NCBI GenBank assembly: GCA_023434365.1 | Contig: JAEYSV010000060.1 | Location: 30,318 to 94,317, forward strand | DNA length: 64,000 nucleotides | DNA from: Bacillota bacterium | GTDB lineage: Bacteria; Bacillota; Clostridia; Lachnospirales; Lachnospiraceae | Reading direction: 5' to 3' | Part shown: positions 37,256-44,434 of the stretch, piece after piece | Layout of the letters: each line of letters begins with the position of its first letter | How positions within the stretch are numbered: position 1 is the first letter of the stretch | The notes under the pieces: model-generated | Told to the model about the DNA's origin: nothing | Seen by the model: only the letters and a program-made list of their open reading frames with translations | Databases searched by the model: none | Position numbers and translations under genes: made by a program

Positions 37256-38140
37256 ATGGATATTCGTATATTGAAGTATTTTCTTACGGTTGCACAGGTA
37301 GGCAACATTACGAAAGCAGCTGAAATGTTGCATATTACTCAACCGACATTAAGTAGACAATTAATGTCTTTAGAAGAAGAAGTTGGAGGAACTCTCTTTA
37401 TTCGGGGTCGACGTGAAGTAACATTGACAGAAAGTGGAGTGATTTTTCAACAAAGAGCTGCTGAAATCTTGTCATTATTAGAAAAGACTGAAAAAGAAAT
37501 ATCACAAAATAAGCAAGCTCTTAGTGGAATCGTTTCAATCGGCTGTGTTGAGTCTAATATATCTTCTAGACTGGCTACGGTAGTATCACAATTTAAGAGA
37601 CGTTATCCCCTTGTGAACTTTGACATCTATGGTGCCTATGGAGATGATATTAAAGCAAAGCTTGATTGGGGAGATATTGACCTAGGGATAGTATTGGAAC
37701 CAGTTGAGACTGCCAAATATGATTTCATACGTTTGCCAATTGAAGAGCAGTGGGGAGTTATCGTTACAAAAGATGATCCATTAGCAGAGAAAGATTATAT
37801 TCATGTAGAAGAGATGGTTGAATTACCTTTGATTCTTCCGAGGAGAGATATTGTTATTGAGGAAATTGCAAAATGGCTAGGTGTTCAACGATCACAGCTT
37901 CATATTACCATGACAATGAATTTACTTTCAAACATTATACCAGTAGTTGAGCAAAAATTCGGTAAGGTAATCAGTATTGAAGGGGCACTCCAGATTCGCC
38001 CATCAGATAACATCTGCTTTGTCCCTCTTTATCCTAAAAAAGTGAGTAATCATGTAATAATATGGAAAAAGAATAAGGTGTTCTCAGAGGTAACATCAGA
38101 GTTTCTTGAGTATTTTAAGAATAATATGTTAGAACTTTAA
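37256..38140 (+). CDS. LysR family transcriptional regulator
   Basis: The protein has 294 residues. The N-terminal winged helix is canonical (LKYFLTVAQVGNITKAAEMLHITQPTLSRQLMSLEEEVGGTLF), followed by the linker helix and a periplasmic-binding-like effector domain (GIVSIGCVESNISSRLATVVSQFKRRYP). It follows the MFS gene closely on the same strand, unlike the usual divergent layout. It may control that transporter or the MATE gene after it. Confidence 0.93.
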   Translation: MDIRILKYFLTVAQVGNITKAAEMLHITQPTLSRQLMSLEEEVGGTLFIRGRREVTLTESGVIFQQRAAEILSLLEKTEKEISQNKQALSGIVSIGCVESNISSRLATVVSQFKRRYPLVNFDIYGAYGDDIKAKLDWGDIDLGIVLEPVETAKYDFIRLPIEEQWGVIVTKDDPLAEKDYIHVEEMVELPLILPRRDIVIEEIAKWLGVQRSQLHITMTMNLLSNIIPVVEQKFGKVISIEGALQIRPSDNICFVPLYPKKVSNHVIIWKKNKVFSEVTSEFLEYFKNNMLEL

Positions 38141-38162
38141 AAACTATTATAATAACATAAGA

Positions 38163-38199
38163 AACAGGTTTTCAGATACAACTGAGAACTTGTTTTTTT
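38163..38199 (+). terminator. Terminator after the LysR gene
   Basis: AACAGGTTTTCAG pairs with CTGAGAACTTGTT and ends in seven T. Confidence 0.85.
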
Positions 38200-38338
38200 G
38201 CTTCATATCATACATTTTAGGCATGATACTCAATTTATTAATAGTATTTTACATGATATATACATCAGATATATAATGTAAATAAAGAAAAAAGAGTATT
38301 CATGGCATCTATATAATATGAAAAAAGGTGGAATCAGG

Positions 38339-39721
38339 ATGAACGTTATAGCAAGATTAATTGAACCTAGGACATCGATGGCCCATGATAAGAAGGTCTT
38401 TTCCAACAAATATCTGCTAGATTTGATTCTTCCACTGGTGGGAGAGCAATTCATGGTTATGTTAATCGGAATAGCAGATACCTTAATGGTAAGCTATATC
38501 GGAGAGGAAGCAGTTTCCGCAATTACTCTGGTTAATATGTTTACAACAATATTTATCTATATATTTACAGCACTTGCAGCGGGTGGCGCCGTAATCGTCA
38601 GTCAGTACATAGGGAAAAAGGATAAAGAAAATGGGAATCTGGCAGCAAGTCAGATTATAACAATCAGTATGATGATAGCATCAGTATTAATGCTTCTTGT
38701 CCTTATATTCTGCAGGCCAATCTTAGGGTTGCTATTTGGAGAGGTTGATCACAGCGTAATGACAGCAAGTACGACATATCTCAAGATTTCCGCCTATTCC
38801 TTTCCTGCTATGGCAATCTATAGTGGAGGAGCTGCGCTCCTTAGAAGTATGGGAAAAACAAAGAATACTATGCAGATTTCATTAATCATGAATATGATTA
38901 ATATCATAGGAAATGCCATAGGAATTTTCCTTTTACGTGCTGGAGTGGAAGGGGTTGCTTGGCCCTCGTTCATATCCAGATTAATAGCGGCAATTATGAT
39001 TATGACTTTGTGTTATTCAGATAAAAATAAAATTCGAATTAAAACCAGATACCTAATTCATTGGAATGCTAAGATGATAAAAAGAATCATGAGTATAGCG
39101 ATACCTAATGGATTTGAAAGTGGTATATTTCAGTTATCAAAAGTTGCTCTTGGTTCAATTACTGCCATGTTTGGCACGAGCCAGATTGCAGCAAATGGCG
39201 TAGCGCAAAGCTTCTGGTCCCTTGCTGCATTGATTGGTGTTGCCATGGGACCGGCATTTATTACTGTTATCGGTCAGTGTATTGGAGCAAAAGATTATGA
39301 CGCTGCTGATTATTACATGTCAAAGTTGCTTCGTATTTCCATCGTTGCTTCCGTCTTATGGAATGCTATTATTTTAGGAGCCACACCAATTGTATTGTTA
39401 TTGTATCGATTGCCCAATGAAACGAAACAGATGGTATTTCTTCTTGTACTAATTCATAATATATTTAATGCACTGGTATTTCCGGTTTCATCACCATTTT
39501 CAAACGGACTTCGGGCTGCTGGTGATGTCAAATACACGATGTATGTATCAATCTTTTCCACCGTGATTTGCAGAGTTGCGTTATCCGTTGTTTTTGGAAT
39601 ATGGTGTAACCTTGGTGTGATTGGTATTGCTTTAGCGATGGTGTGCGACTGGTCTATAAGGGCAATTTTAATTGTAATACGTTATAAAAGCAGCACATGG
39701 AAAACATTTGAAGTGATTTAG
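38339..39721 (+). CDS. MATE family efflux transporter
   Basis: The protein has 460 residues with 12 membrane helices; the segments LLDLILPLVGEQFMVMLIGIADTLMVSYIGEEAVSAI and KRIMSIAIPNGFESGIFQLSK mark the two halves. The ATG at 38339 follows AAGGTGG by ten bases. An in-frame ATG at 38318 has no site. It is distinct in sequence from the MATE gene at 11917. Substrate unknown. Confidence 0.92.
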   Translation: MNVIARLIEPRTSMAHDKKVFSNKYLLDLILPLVGEQFMVMLIGIADTLMVSYIGEEAVSAITLVNMFTTIFIYIFTALAAGGAVIVSQYIGKKDKENGNLAASQIITISMMIASVLMLLVLIFCRPILGLLFGEVDHSVMTASTTYLKISAYSFPAMAIYSGGAALLRSMGKTKNTMQISLIMNMINIIGNAIGIFLLRAGVEGVAWPSFISRLIAAIMIMTLCYSDKNKIRIKTRYLIHWNAKMIKRIMSIAIPNGFESGIFQLSKVALGSITAMFGTSQIAANGVAQSFWSLAALIGVAMGPAFITVIGQCIGAKDYDAADYYMSKLLRISIVASVLWNAIILGATPIVLLLYRLPNETKQMVFLLVLIHNIFNALVFPVSSPFSNGLRAAGDVKYTMYVSIFSTVICRVALSVVFGIWCNLGVIGIALAMVCDWSIRAILIVIRYKSSTWKTFEVI

Positions 39722-39731
39722 AAAAGGTGTT

Positions 39732-39902
39732 ATGCTTTCCATCAATAAAGGAAGCTTCGCATGTAAGGGAAGCTTTACTGCGAAGGATTTTACGGATAAA
39801 AAGATATTTGGTTTCTTTGGAAGATTATCGCAAGGGCATCCAAATCAGAAAGATTTTAAAGATGCCAAGCGATTTATCTTAAAAATGATAGAGTCACTCT
39901 AA
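39732..39902 (+). pseudogene. Flavodoxin C-terminal remnant
   Basis: This 56-residue frame encodes a fragment with FACKGSFTAKDFTDKKIFGFFGRLSQGHPNQKDFKDAKRF split over its length, which reads as the last third of a clostridial flavodoxin (the part after the third FMN loop). The FMN-phosphate loop and the first two thirds are missing. A GAAAAGG sequence precedes the ATG closely, so it could still be translated. It is most likely a decayed gene left between the MATE and hydrolase genes. Confidence 0.6.
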
Positions 39903-39904
39903 GT

Positions 39905-40834
39905 TTACTGGTTTTTATCGTCATAAAGGCTGGCAGTTACAATTTGTGGTTCATCATAGGTTTTTAGGTAATACTCACAAGTGGTTGTGTTAATAAAGGC
40001 AGTATACTTCGTATAATCATATGTCCCTTTTGAAGTTAGGACAATACCTTTGGGAATAGAAACACTATTCATAATATGGAAGCATGTCGTAATAGCTTCG
40101 GTCCTCGTTTTAGCTACTGGAACATGTGTTTTTAGAAATGCAGTTCGAACAAAACGTTCAGGAGAAGTGAAACCTCCAGGGAGAGGGCTTGTTCCCGCAC
40201 CTTGACCAAAAGGAGACAAAGAAAACTTGCCCCAAGATATTTCCTCTGACTGTGAAGGTGATGAATTCATATAATTTCTAAGATTAGTTAAATGCCAGCT
40301 TAAATCAGGACTATTTGCCATAACACCAATTGGGTTATTCATCAGTTTTAGCCCGTCTTTTGTTTGCTCAATCACAACACATAGGCCACTACGGTCAGTC
40401 GCAATCCAATGTAGCGGAGCAGCCGTTTGAGTAACGGGATCTGGTACTCCTGTAATAAGGATATTTTTCATTAGTTGTGGTAATTCTTTTACGCTGCTTA
40501 AATGCCCTAAAATAAAGTGTAAAAAATCTAGAGAAGCAATCAAATCCTGACCATGATGTGGCAAATTATAATCAGCATAACCTGCAAAATACAAAGCAGC
40601 GGCAGCAAAACCTTTTTCATTTACGCCATCAAAAAATCCTAGTATACCATCCGTTTCTTGCCCAAGTGCAATAAAGCGATAATTATCTGTGTGTTTTGTG
40701 CCTGTCGCATGGCTAACCCACTCATAATTTTGAGGTATTATATAAAACTGAGGTTCGATTTGGTATGAAAAATCCATTGTTCTTCCAAAGAAATTTTCGT
40801 TTTGAATGGATTGCAATGTAATAGCAGTACACAT
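39905..40834 (-). CDS. Choloylglycine hydrolase / penicillin V acylase family amidase
   Basis: The protein has 309 residues. It belongs to the Ntn hydrolases that use an N-terminal cysteine exposed by removal of the initiator Met. With the ATG at 40832-40834 the protein begins MCTAITLQ, putting Cys at position 2 as required. The upstream in-frame TTG at 40843 would bury it, and the CGGAGG site is correctly spaced for the ATG. NENFFGRTMDFSY and the later asparagine of the VMANSPDLSWHL segment fit the family. Members cleave bile-salt conjugates, penicillin V or acyl-homoserine lactones. Which substrate is used here cannot be decided by eye. Confidence 0.88.
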   Translation of the reverse strand: MCTAITLQSIQNENFFGRTMDFSYQIEPQFYIIPQNYEWVSHATGTKHTDNYRFIALGQETDGILGFFDGVNEKGFAAAALYFAGYADYNLPHHGQDLIASLDFLHFILGHLSSVKELPQLMKNILITGVPDPVTQTAAPLHWIATDRSGLCVVIEQTKDGLKLMNNPIGVMANSPDLSWHLTNLRNYMNSSPSQSEEISWGKFSLSPFGQGAGTSPLPGGFTSPERFVRTAFLKTHVPVAKTRTEAITTCFHIMNSVSIPKGIVLTSKGTYDYTKYTAFINTTTCEYYLKTYDEPQIVTASLYDDKNQ

Positions 40835-40953
40835 ATAGGACAACCTCCGAAATATCTATGTATAATAATCTATGTAAAATCTATCAAAAGGTTTATTTTA
40901 GCCAGAATGCGGATATGCTTGAATAAGTTTGGATAAAAGTAATAATAAATTAC

Positions 40954-40984
40954 TTGACATAAAGTTTACTTTAGATTGTAGACT
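40954..40984 (+). promoter_or_regulatory. MerR-type promoter with 19-base spacer before the aldo/keto reductase gene
   Basis: TTGACA at 40954 and TAGACT at 40979 are 19 bases apart, the overlong spacing that MerR activators correct by twisting DNA. The spacer contains AAAGTTTACTTT (40961-40972), a near-palindrome centred between the boxes. The same AAGTTTACTTTA recurs upstream of the merR-family gene at 42659-42670. Confidence 0.75.
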
Positions 40985-41056
40985 ATAGGTTAAGGTAATA
41001 GTTTTTCTATATAGGCTATAAAGCTGGTCATACATTACAAAAAGGAGGATACACAT

Positions 41057-42019
41057 ATGGAATATGCAAAACTAGGCAATTCAGATCTTCAGGTATCTCG
41101 TCTATGCGTTGGGTGCATGAGTTTCGGAGACCCAACAAGCAATATGCATGCGTGGACACTAAATGATAAGGAGAGCGAAATACTTGTCAAACGTGCTCTC
41201 GACTTGGGAATTAACTTCTTTGATACGGCTAATATCTATTCTGCCGGTACGAGCGAAGAATATCTTGGTCGCGCTATTAAAAATAACGTCTCTCGTGATA
41301 AGGTTGTAATAGCAAGTAAGGTATATTTTAACGAAGGGAAACTCACAAAACAGGCGATAATACGAGAGATTGATGGCACATTAAAACGTCTTGGTACCGA
41401 TTACCTTGACCTTTACATCATTCATAGGTTCGATTATACAACTCCAATTGAGGAAACGATGGGAGCACTTGATAGTCTGGTTAGGGTAGGAAAGGTTCGG
41501 GCACTCGGAGCTTCTGCAATGTATGGCTATCAATTTTACAACATGCAATTAGCCGCCAAGAAGAACGGTTTGACACCATTTGTATCAATGCAAAACCATT
41601 ATAATCTACTTTACCGCGAAGATGAGCGCGAATTAATCCCAATATGTAAGCAGCAAAATGTCGCACTGACCCCATATAGTCCTCTGGCCGCTGGTAGACT
41701 CTCACGTCTTGAGTGGAAAGCGGAAACGATGCGTAGTCAGACGGATAAAACGGCTATCTCTAAGTACGACAGTACACAGGAGAGCGATTATCGTATTGTA
41801 CTGCGTGTCAATGAATTAGCTGAGAAATACGGAGCTACCATGACTCAGATTGCTCTTGCGTGGCAGATGGCAAGAGGGGTTACTGCTCCAATTATTGGCG
41901 CAACAAAAGCGAAGTACTTTGATGATGCAGTAGGTGCTTTTGAAGTAAGACTAACAGCAGAGGATATTACTTATCTTGAAGAGCTATATGTTCCGCACAA
42001 AATCGTTGGAGCAATCTAA
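41057..42019 (+). CDS. Aldo/keto reductase
   Basis: The protein has 320 residues. AKR features are present: MEYAKLGNSDLQVSRLCVGCMSFG start, the catalytic D-Y-K-H set (NFFDTANIYSAG with Asp and Tyr, ASKVYF with Lys, YIIHRFD with His), and a C-terminal NADPH region (PIIGATKAKYFDDAVGAF). Members reduce aldehydes and ketones with NADPH. A MerR-type promoter precedes it, and a MerR regulator gene lies just after it in the opposite orientation, which suggests induction by a reactive aldehyde or electrophile. Confidence 0.95.
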   Translation: MEYAKLGNSDLQVSRLCVGCMSFGDPTSNMHAWTLNDKESEILVKRALDLGINFFDTANIYSAGTSEEYLGRAIKNNVSRDKVVIASKVYFNEGKLTKQAIIREIDGTLKRLGTDYLDLYIIHRFDYTTPIEETMGALDSLVRVGKVRALGASAMYGYQFYNMQLAAKKNGLTPFVSMQNHYNLLYREDERELIPICKQQNVALTPYSPLAAGRLSRLEWKAETMRSQTDKTAISKYDSTQESDYRIVLRVNELAEKYGATMTQIALAWQMARGVTAPIIGATKAKYFDDAVGAFEVRLTAEDITYLEELYVPHKIVGAI

Positions 42020-42051
42020 CCTATTAAGGCATACTACCGCTTCTTATGCTG

Positions 42052-42103
42052 AAAAAAAAGCACACCTACCGTAAATTTCTGATTTTGGGGTAGGTGTGCT
42101 TTA
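42052..42103. terminator. Bidirectional terminator between the reductase and merR genes
   Basis: AAAGCACACCTACC and GGTAGGTGTGCTTT form a perfect 14-bp stem, with A-rich and T-rich flanks on either side. Confidence 0.9.
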
Positions 42104-42115
42104 TATACATTTGAA

Positions 42116-42556
42116 TTATTTACGAATAAACTGATGATATTCCTTTGGTATATTTTCTAATTGCATCTGATCTTTATCGTGAATTGTGCAGGTTCCTGCT
42201 TCTTTTGCTGTTTCATAATACCAGCATTTGTAATGTAACATATCGAGCATTTCTTGCATTTCCTGCATCTGCTTAATTACAGAATCTCGTTGTAATTGTA
42301 TGATAGCAAGCCGTTCTTCTATCTTAGAATCTCCCTCAATACAGCAATCAATAAAGTGTTTGATGTCTTTTATTGGCATACCGGTTTTTTTCAGACATTC
42401 AATTGTTTTTAGCCAGGACAAATCTTCGTCTTTAAACATACGAATCCCACTGCCTGATCGTTCTATAAAAGGAAGTAATCCCTCCTTATCGTAAAATCTT
42501 AATGTAGATGCAGCTACATTGAGCTGCTTTGCCACTTCTCCAACTGTATAGAACAT
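42116..42556 (-). CDS. MerR family transcriptional regulator
   Basis: The protein has 146 residues. The MerR winged helix is clear (YTVGEVAKQLNVAASTLRFYDKEGLLPFIERSGSGIRMF), followed by the dimer coiled coil (about 80-118). Cysteines lie at positions near 88-89 (IDCCIEG), 111 (YKCWYY) and 122 (AGTC), which could sense thiol-reactive compounds as in AdhR/NmlR-type regulators. It is convergent with the aldo/keto reductase gene, whose promoter has the 19-base MerR spacing and shares a motif with this gene's upstream region. Confidence 0.9.
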   Translation of the reverse strand: MFYTVGEVAKQLNVAASTLRFYDKEGLLPFIERSGSGIRMFKDEDLSWLKTIECLKKTGMPIKDIKHFIDCCIEGDSKIEERLAIIQLQRDSVIKQMQEMQEMLDMLHYKCWYYETAKEAGTCTIHDKDQMQLENIPKEYHQFIRK

Positions 42557-42658
42557 TCCTTTTCCTCCTCATTGTCTCTACCTACTAGGATAGTTACGGA
42601 TATTAATGACCATTAATATGATAAAAAAATATGTACGAATGGTGATGGTAGTACCTTG

Positions 42659-42670
42659 AAGTTTACTTTA
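42659..42670. promoter_or_regulatory. Second copy of the putative MerR operator core
   Basis: AAGTTTACTTTA here repeats the core found in the spacer of the reductase promoter (40962-40973). It lies about 105 bases upstream of the merR-family start codon, consistent with autoregulation. Confidence 0.55.
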
Positions 42671-42844
42671 AGTAATAATATTAGAATTAAAGAAAGTTTA
42701 ACATAATATCATTTTTCAATCAAGAAAGAAACATCATATAATAAGATAAAATGATAAAAGAAGTACAGGCTAGGCATCATGAATTATGAAAATAATATTA
42801 TAATCTGTAGTATCGAAAAAAGACGAAACAAGTAGAAATAATGA

Positions 42845-42873
42845 TTGCATTTGCAGGATAATTATGGTATAGT
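42845..42873 (+). promoter_or_regulatory. Sigma-A promoter of the riboswitch transcript
   Basis: TTGCAT at 42845 and TATAGT at 42868 are separated by 17 bases. Transcription would begin near 42880, about 20 bases before the first stem of the riboswitch. Confidence 0.7.
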
Positions 42874-42899
42874 ATCTTTGTAATCAAAATTAAATAAGT

Positions 42900-43019
42900 A
42901 CTTCTTATTAAGAGTTATGGTAGAGAGTTAGCTCGTTGACCATACACCAACCTGCAATATGTAAGGTGGTAATGCTAACATCAATGAGGAGAGATCGCTC
43001 CTTATGGGGGCTTTTTTTT
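42900..43019 (+). ncRNA. SAM-I class riboswitch (divergent), transcription-termination type
   Basis: P1 pairs CTTCTTATT (42901-42909) with AATGAGGAG (42983-42991). The core AAGAG follows P1 (42910-42914) as in SAM-I. P2 is ATGG/CCAT (42917-42920, 42940-42943) with a kink-turn-like internal loop and a GAG/CTC helix. The P2 loop GTTAGC (42927-42932) can pair perfectly with GCTAAC (42974-42979), the expected pseudoknot. P3 pairs ACC-A-ACC (42946-42952) with GGT-GGT (42965-42970), keeping the two adenines, the U and the C-G pair that contact SAM. The P1 3' strand can instead pair with CTCCTTAT (42998-43005); when P1 forms, GCTCC (42997) pairs with GGGGC (43007) before eight T, giving an OFF switch. 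P4 is missing. Confidence 0.82.
42997..43019 (+). terminator. Riboswitch-controlled terminator
   Basis: GCTCC-TTATG-GGGGC is followed by eight T. Its 5' arm overlaps the segment that the 3' strand of riboswitch P1 can sequester, so it should form only when P1 is stable (ligand bound). Confidence 0.8.
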
Positions 43020-43122
43020 GTTTAGTTAGTTATTCTTTTGAAAATCTTACTGAATAAAAGTCACACCTCTATCAACTCGCAATAGAAGTGCGAAAAAGTG
43101 ACCATGAAAGGAGATTTTTATT

Positions 43123-43425
43123 ATGAAGGAACAAGCAAGAACAGGTAGAGTAAATGGAGGAAATGGTTGGGCAGATTCAATTTTTCGAGCGCAGGCAGAT
43201 AGTAAAAGCTATGCCAAGAAATTGATTCAGCACGTGATTCGCAAATGCAACCTGGAATCTGAGAGTTATGATACTTATTTGGCGGATACGGAATTGGTAT
43301 TGTTAAAAGGACAAGAAATCGTTGTGAAAATGTCGTATGATAGGGTAGAAGCGCTTCGTAGTGAAGGAGTGCATGCATTTGAGTCAGAGATTGAAAACCT
43401 ATTAACATCAAGCAATATGAAATAG
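43123..43425 (+). CDS. Small protein of unknown function under the SAM-I riboswitch
   Basis: The protein has 100 residues, no signal peptide or membrane helix, and a mixed alpha/beta make-up (ADSKSYAKKLIQHVIRKC, then TELVLLKGQEIVVKMSYDRVEAL). An AAAGGAG site precedes the ATG. It is the only gene between the riboswitch and the next terminator, so it is expected to be made when SAM is low. I recognise no family. Genes under SAM-I switches usually concern methionine, cysteine or SAM synthesis and uptake, so a role in sulphur metabolism is an inference from context alone. Confidence 0.8.
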   Translation: MKEQARTGRVNGGNGWADSIFRAQADSKSYAKKLIQHVIRKCNLESESYDTYLADTELVLLKGQEIVVKMSYDRVEALRSEGVHAFESEIENLLTSSNMK

Positions 43426-43476
43426 AATGAAAGGATAAAATGAGGGGATTTTAACCTTTATAAGTATTTTATAATG

Positions 43477-43535
43477 AAAAGCAAGCTTTTGCCAACAAAG
43501 AGAATCAGTTGGCGAAGAGTTTGCTTTTGTTTTTT
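43477..43535 (+). terminator. Terminator after the riboswitch-controlled gene
   Basis: AAAAGCAAGCTTTTGCCAAC pairs with GTTGGCGAAGAGTTTGCTTTT and ends in TTTTTT. Confidence 0.85.
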
Positions 43536-43634
43536 GAAACAAATAGATATTACTAGGAAAATATGGTATACTTTGTTTGGTCGAGAAGTGATATGTATTC
43601 ATTAGTTGACTATATGAATAAAGGAGATGAGTAT

Positions 43635-44043
43635 ATGCAAGGGAAAAAGATTCCTTATGGAGTGCAGACTAATTTTTCTGTTTTTGAGGATACCATGGTG
43701 GAAATGACCTGGCAGGAAATACAGTCAGGAGCTGGCTTATTTTATGTGGGAGCTAGGGATTGAAGTGGAAAATAATATTGTTTTTCCACCTCTTCGAGAA
43801 AATAGATTTCAACCAGATTATCATGCTGGTGCGATGGAAACGGCACAGATGGCAACTTTTTTTCCAGAAAAAGTTCGGTTTGATGTTGCTAAAAAATTAC
43901 AATCTCAAGATAGCTTTCACCCAATGGCATATTGCGGAGATCCAGCTAACTATGATAAAGAGATTAATCTAGCAGAGTATGCTTATGCTGATGTAAAGTT
44001 GGATGTTCTAAAAATTGCTGCAATCCTAAAACGTGATCAATAA
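43635..44043 (+). pseudogene. Decayed creatininase family gene
   Basis: A frame from the ATG at 43635 (AAGGAG eight bases before) reads VEMTWQEIQSGAGLFYVGARD and stops at 43763. A second frame (43744-44043) continues with the C-terminal half of the family, RFQPDYHAGAMETAQMATFFPEKVRFDVAKKL. Creatininase/MftE-type amidohydrolases are about 240-260 residues. Here about 110 middle residues, including the metal-binding histidine and Glu-His of the usual GSIEQHGPHLPL, are missing, and the two parts are out of frame. The gene is a relic made by deletion plus frameshift. Confidence 0.75.
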
Positions 44044-44091
44044 TGATAATAGGAGAGACACGCAACAGAACGAATAAGTAACAAGCGTTTA

Positions 44092-44292
44092 TTAATCCTT
44101 AGATTTATTACCTGCCGATTCGTTCTTTTTTGCACAATCTTCAATTAAGCTTTTTTGAGTTTGATAAGTGGCTAGGGTATCACCAAGTTGATTGAAAACG
44201 GCAGACATCAGTGTTACTTCCTCATCAGTGCAACAAGTTGTAATACTGCAAGCTAATGCTGTCACGAATGTGATAAGTTCGCAAGGATTCAT
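44092..44292 (-). CDS. Small cysteine-containing protein (DUF6774-like)
   Basis: The protein has 66 residues. The N-terminus MNPCELITFVTALACSITTCCTDEE has four cysteines (C4, C15, C20 and C21) on a helical pattern, followed by MSAVFNQLGDTLATYQTQKSLIEDC and a lysine-rich end. I recall this pattern from clostridial DUF6774 proteins, which have no known role. The ATG at 44292 is eight bases after AGAGGTG; a GTG at 44301 is in frame but overlaps that site. Confidence 0.65.
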   Translation of the reverse strand: MNPCELITFVTALACSITTCCTDEEVTLMSAVFNQLGDTLATYQTQKSLIEDCAKKNESAGNKSKD

Positions 44293-44382
44293 AGTAATCA
44301 CCTCTAGGATAGTATATACAAAATTAACAGAACGGTTACTTGAACTTAGAGATATGAGAAAAAACGAGCATTCTAGGATGAC

Positions 44383-44425
44383 AAAAAAGAGGCGCTAAAT
44401 TTATATTCATTAGCGTCTCTTTTTT
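44383..44425. terminator. Terminator at the end of the PTS gene
   Basis: AAAAAAGAGGCGCTAA and TTAGCGTCTCTTTTTT flank a short AT-rich loop. It works for the minus-strand PTS gene and is symmetric enough to work on the plus strand. Confidence 0.85.
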
Positions 44426-44434
44426 ACATAATGA

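Larger units (their letters stand above)
42557..43122. other. Intergenic region with operator copy, promoter and riboswitch
   Basis: This 566-base gap carries no ORF of note. It holds the second AAGTTTACTTTA motif (42659-42670), the promoter at 42845-42873, the SAM-I class riboswitch at 42900-43019 and the leader of the 100-residue gene at 43123. The remainder, 42690-42840, is AT-rich with nothing recognisable. Confidence 0.6.

Noticed and set aside
42901..43019. T-box or TPP riboswitch reading of the leader
   Set aside because: AGGTGGTAATGC and CTCCTTATGGGGGC recall T-box 3' parts and the ACCTG segment recalls TPP, but stem I with specifier and the CUGAGA core are absent, while all SAM-I core elements fit.
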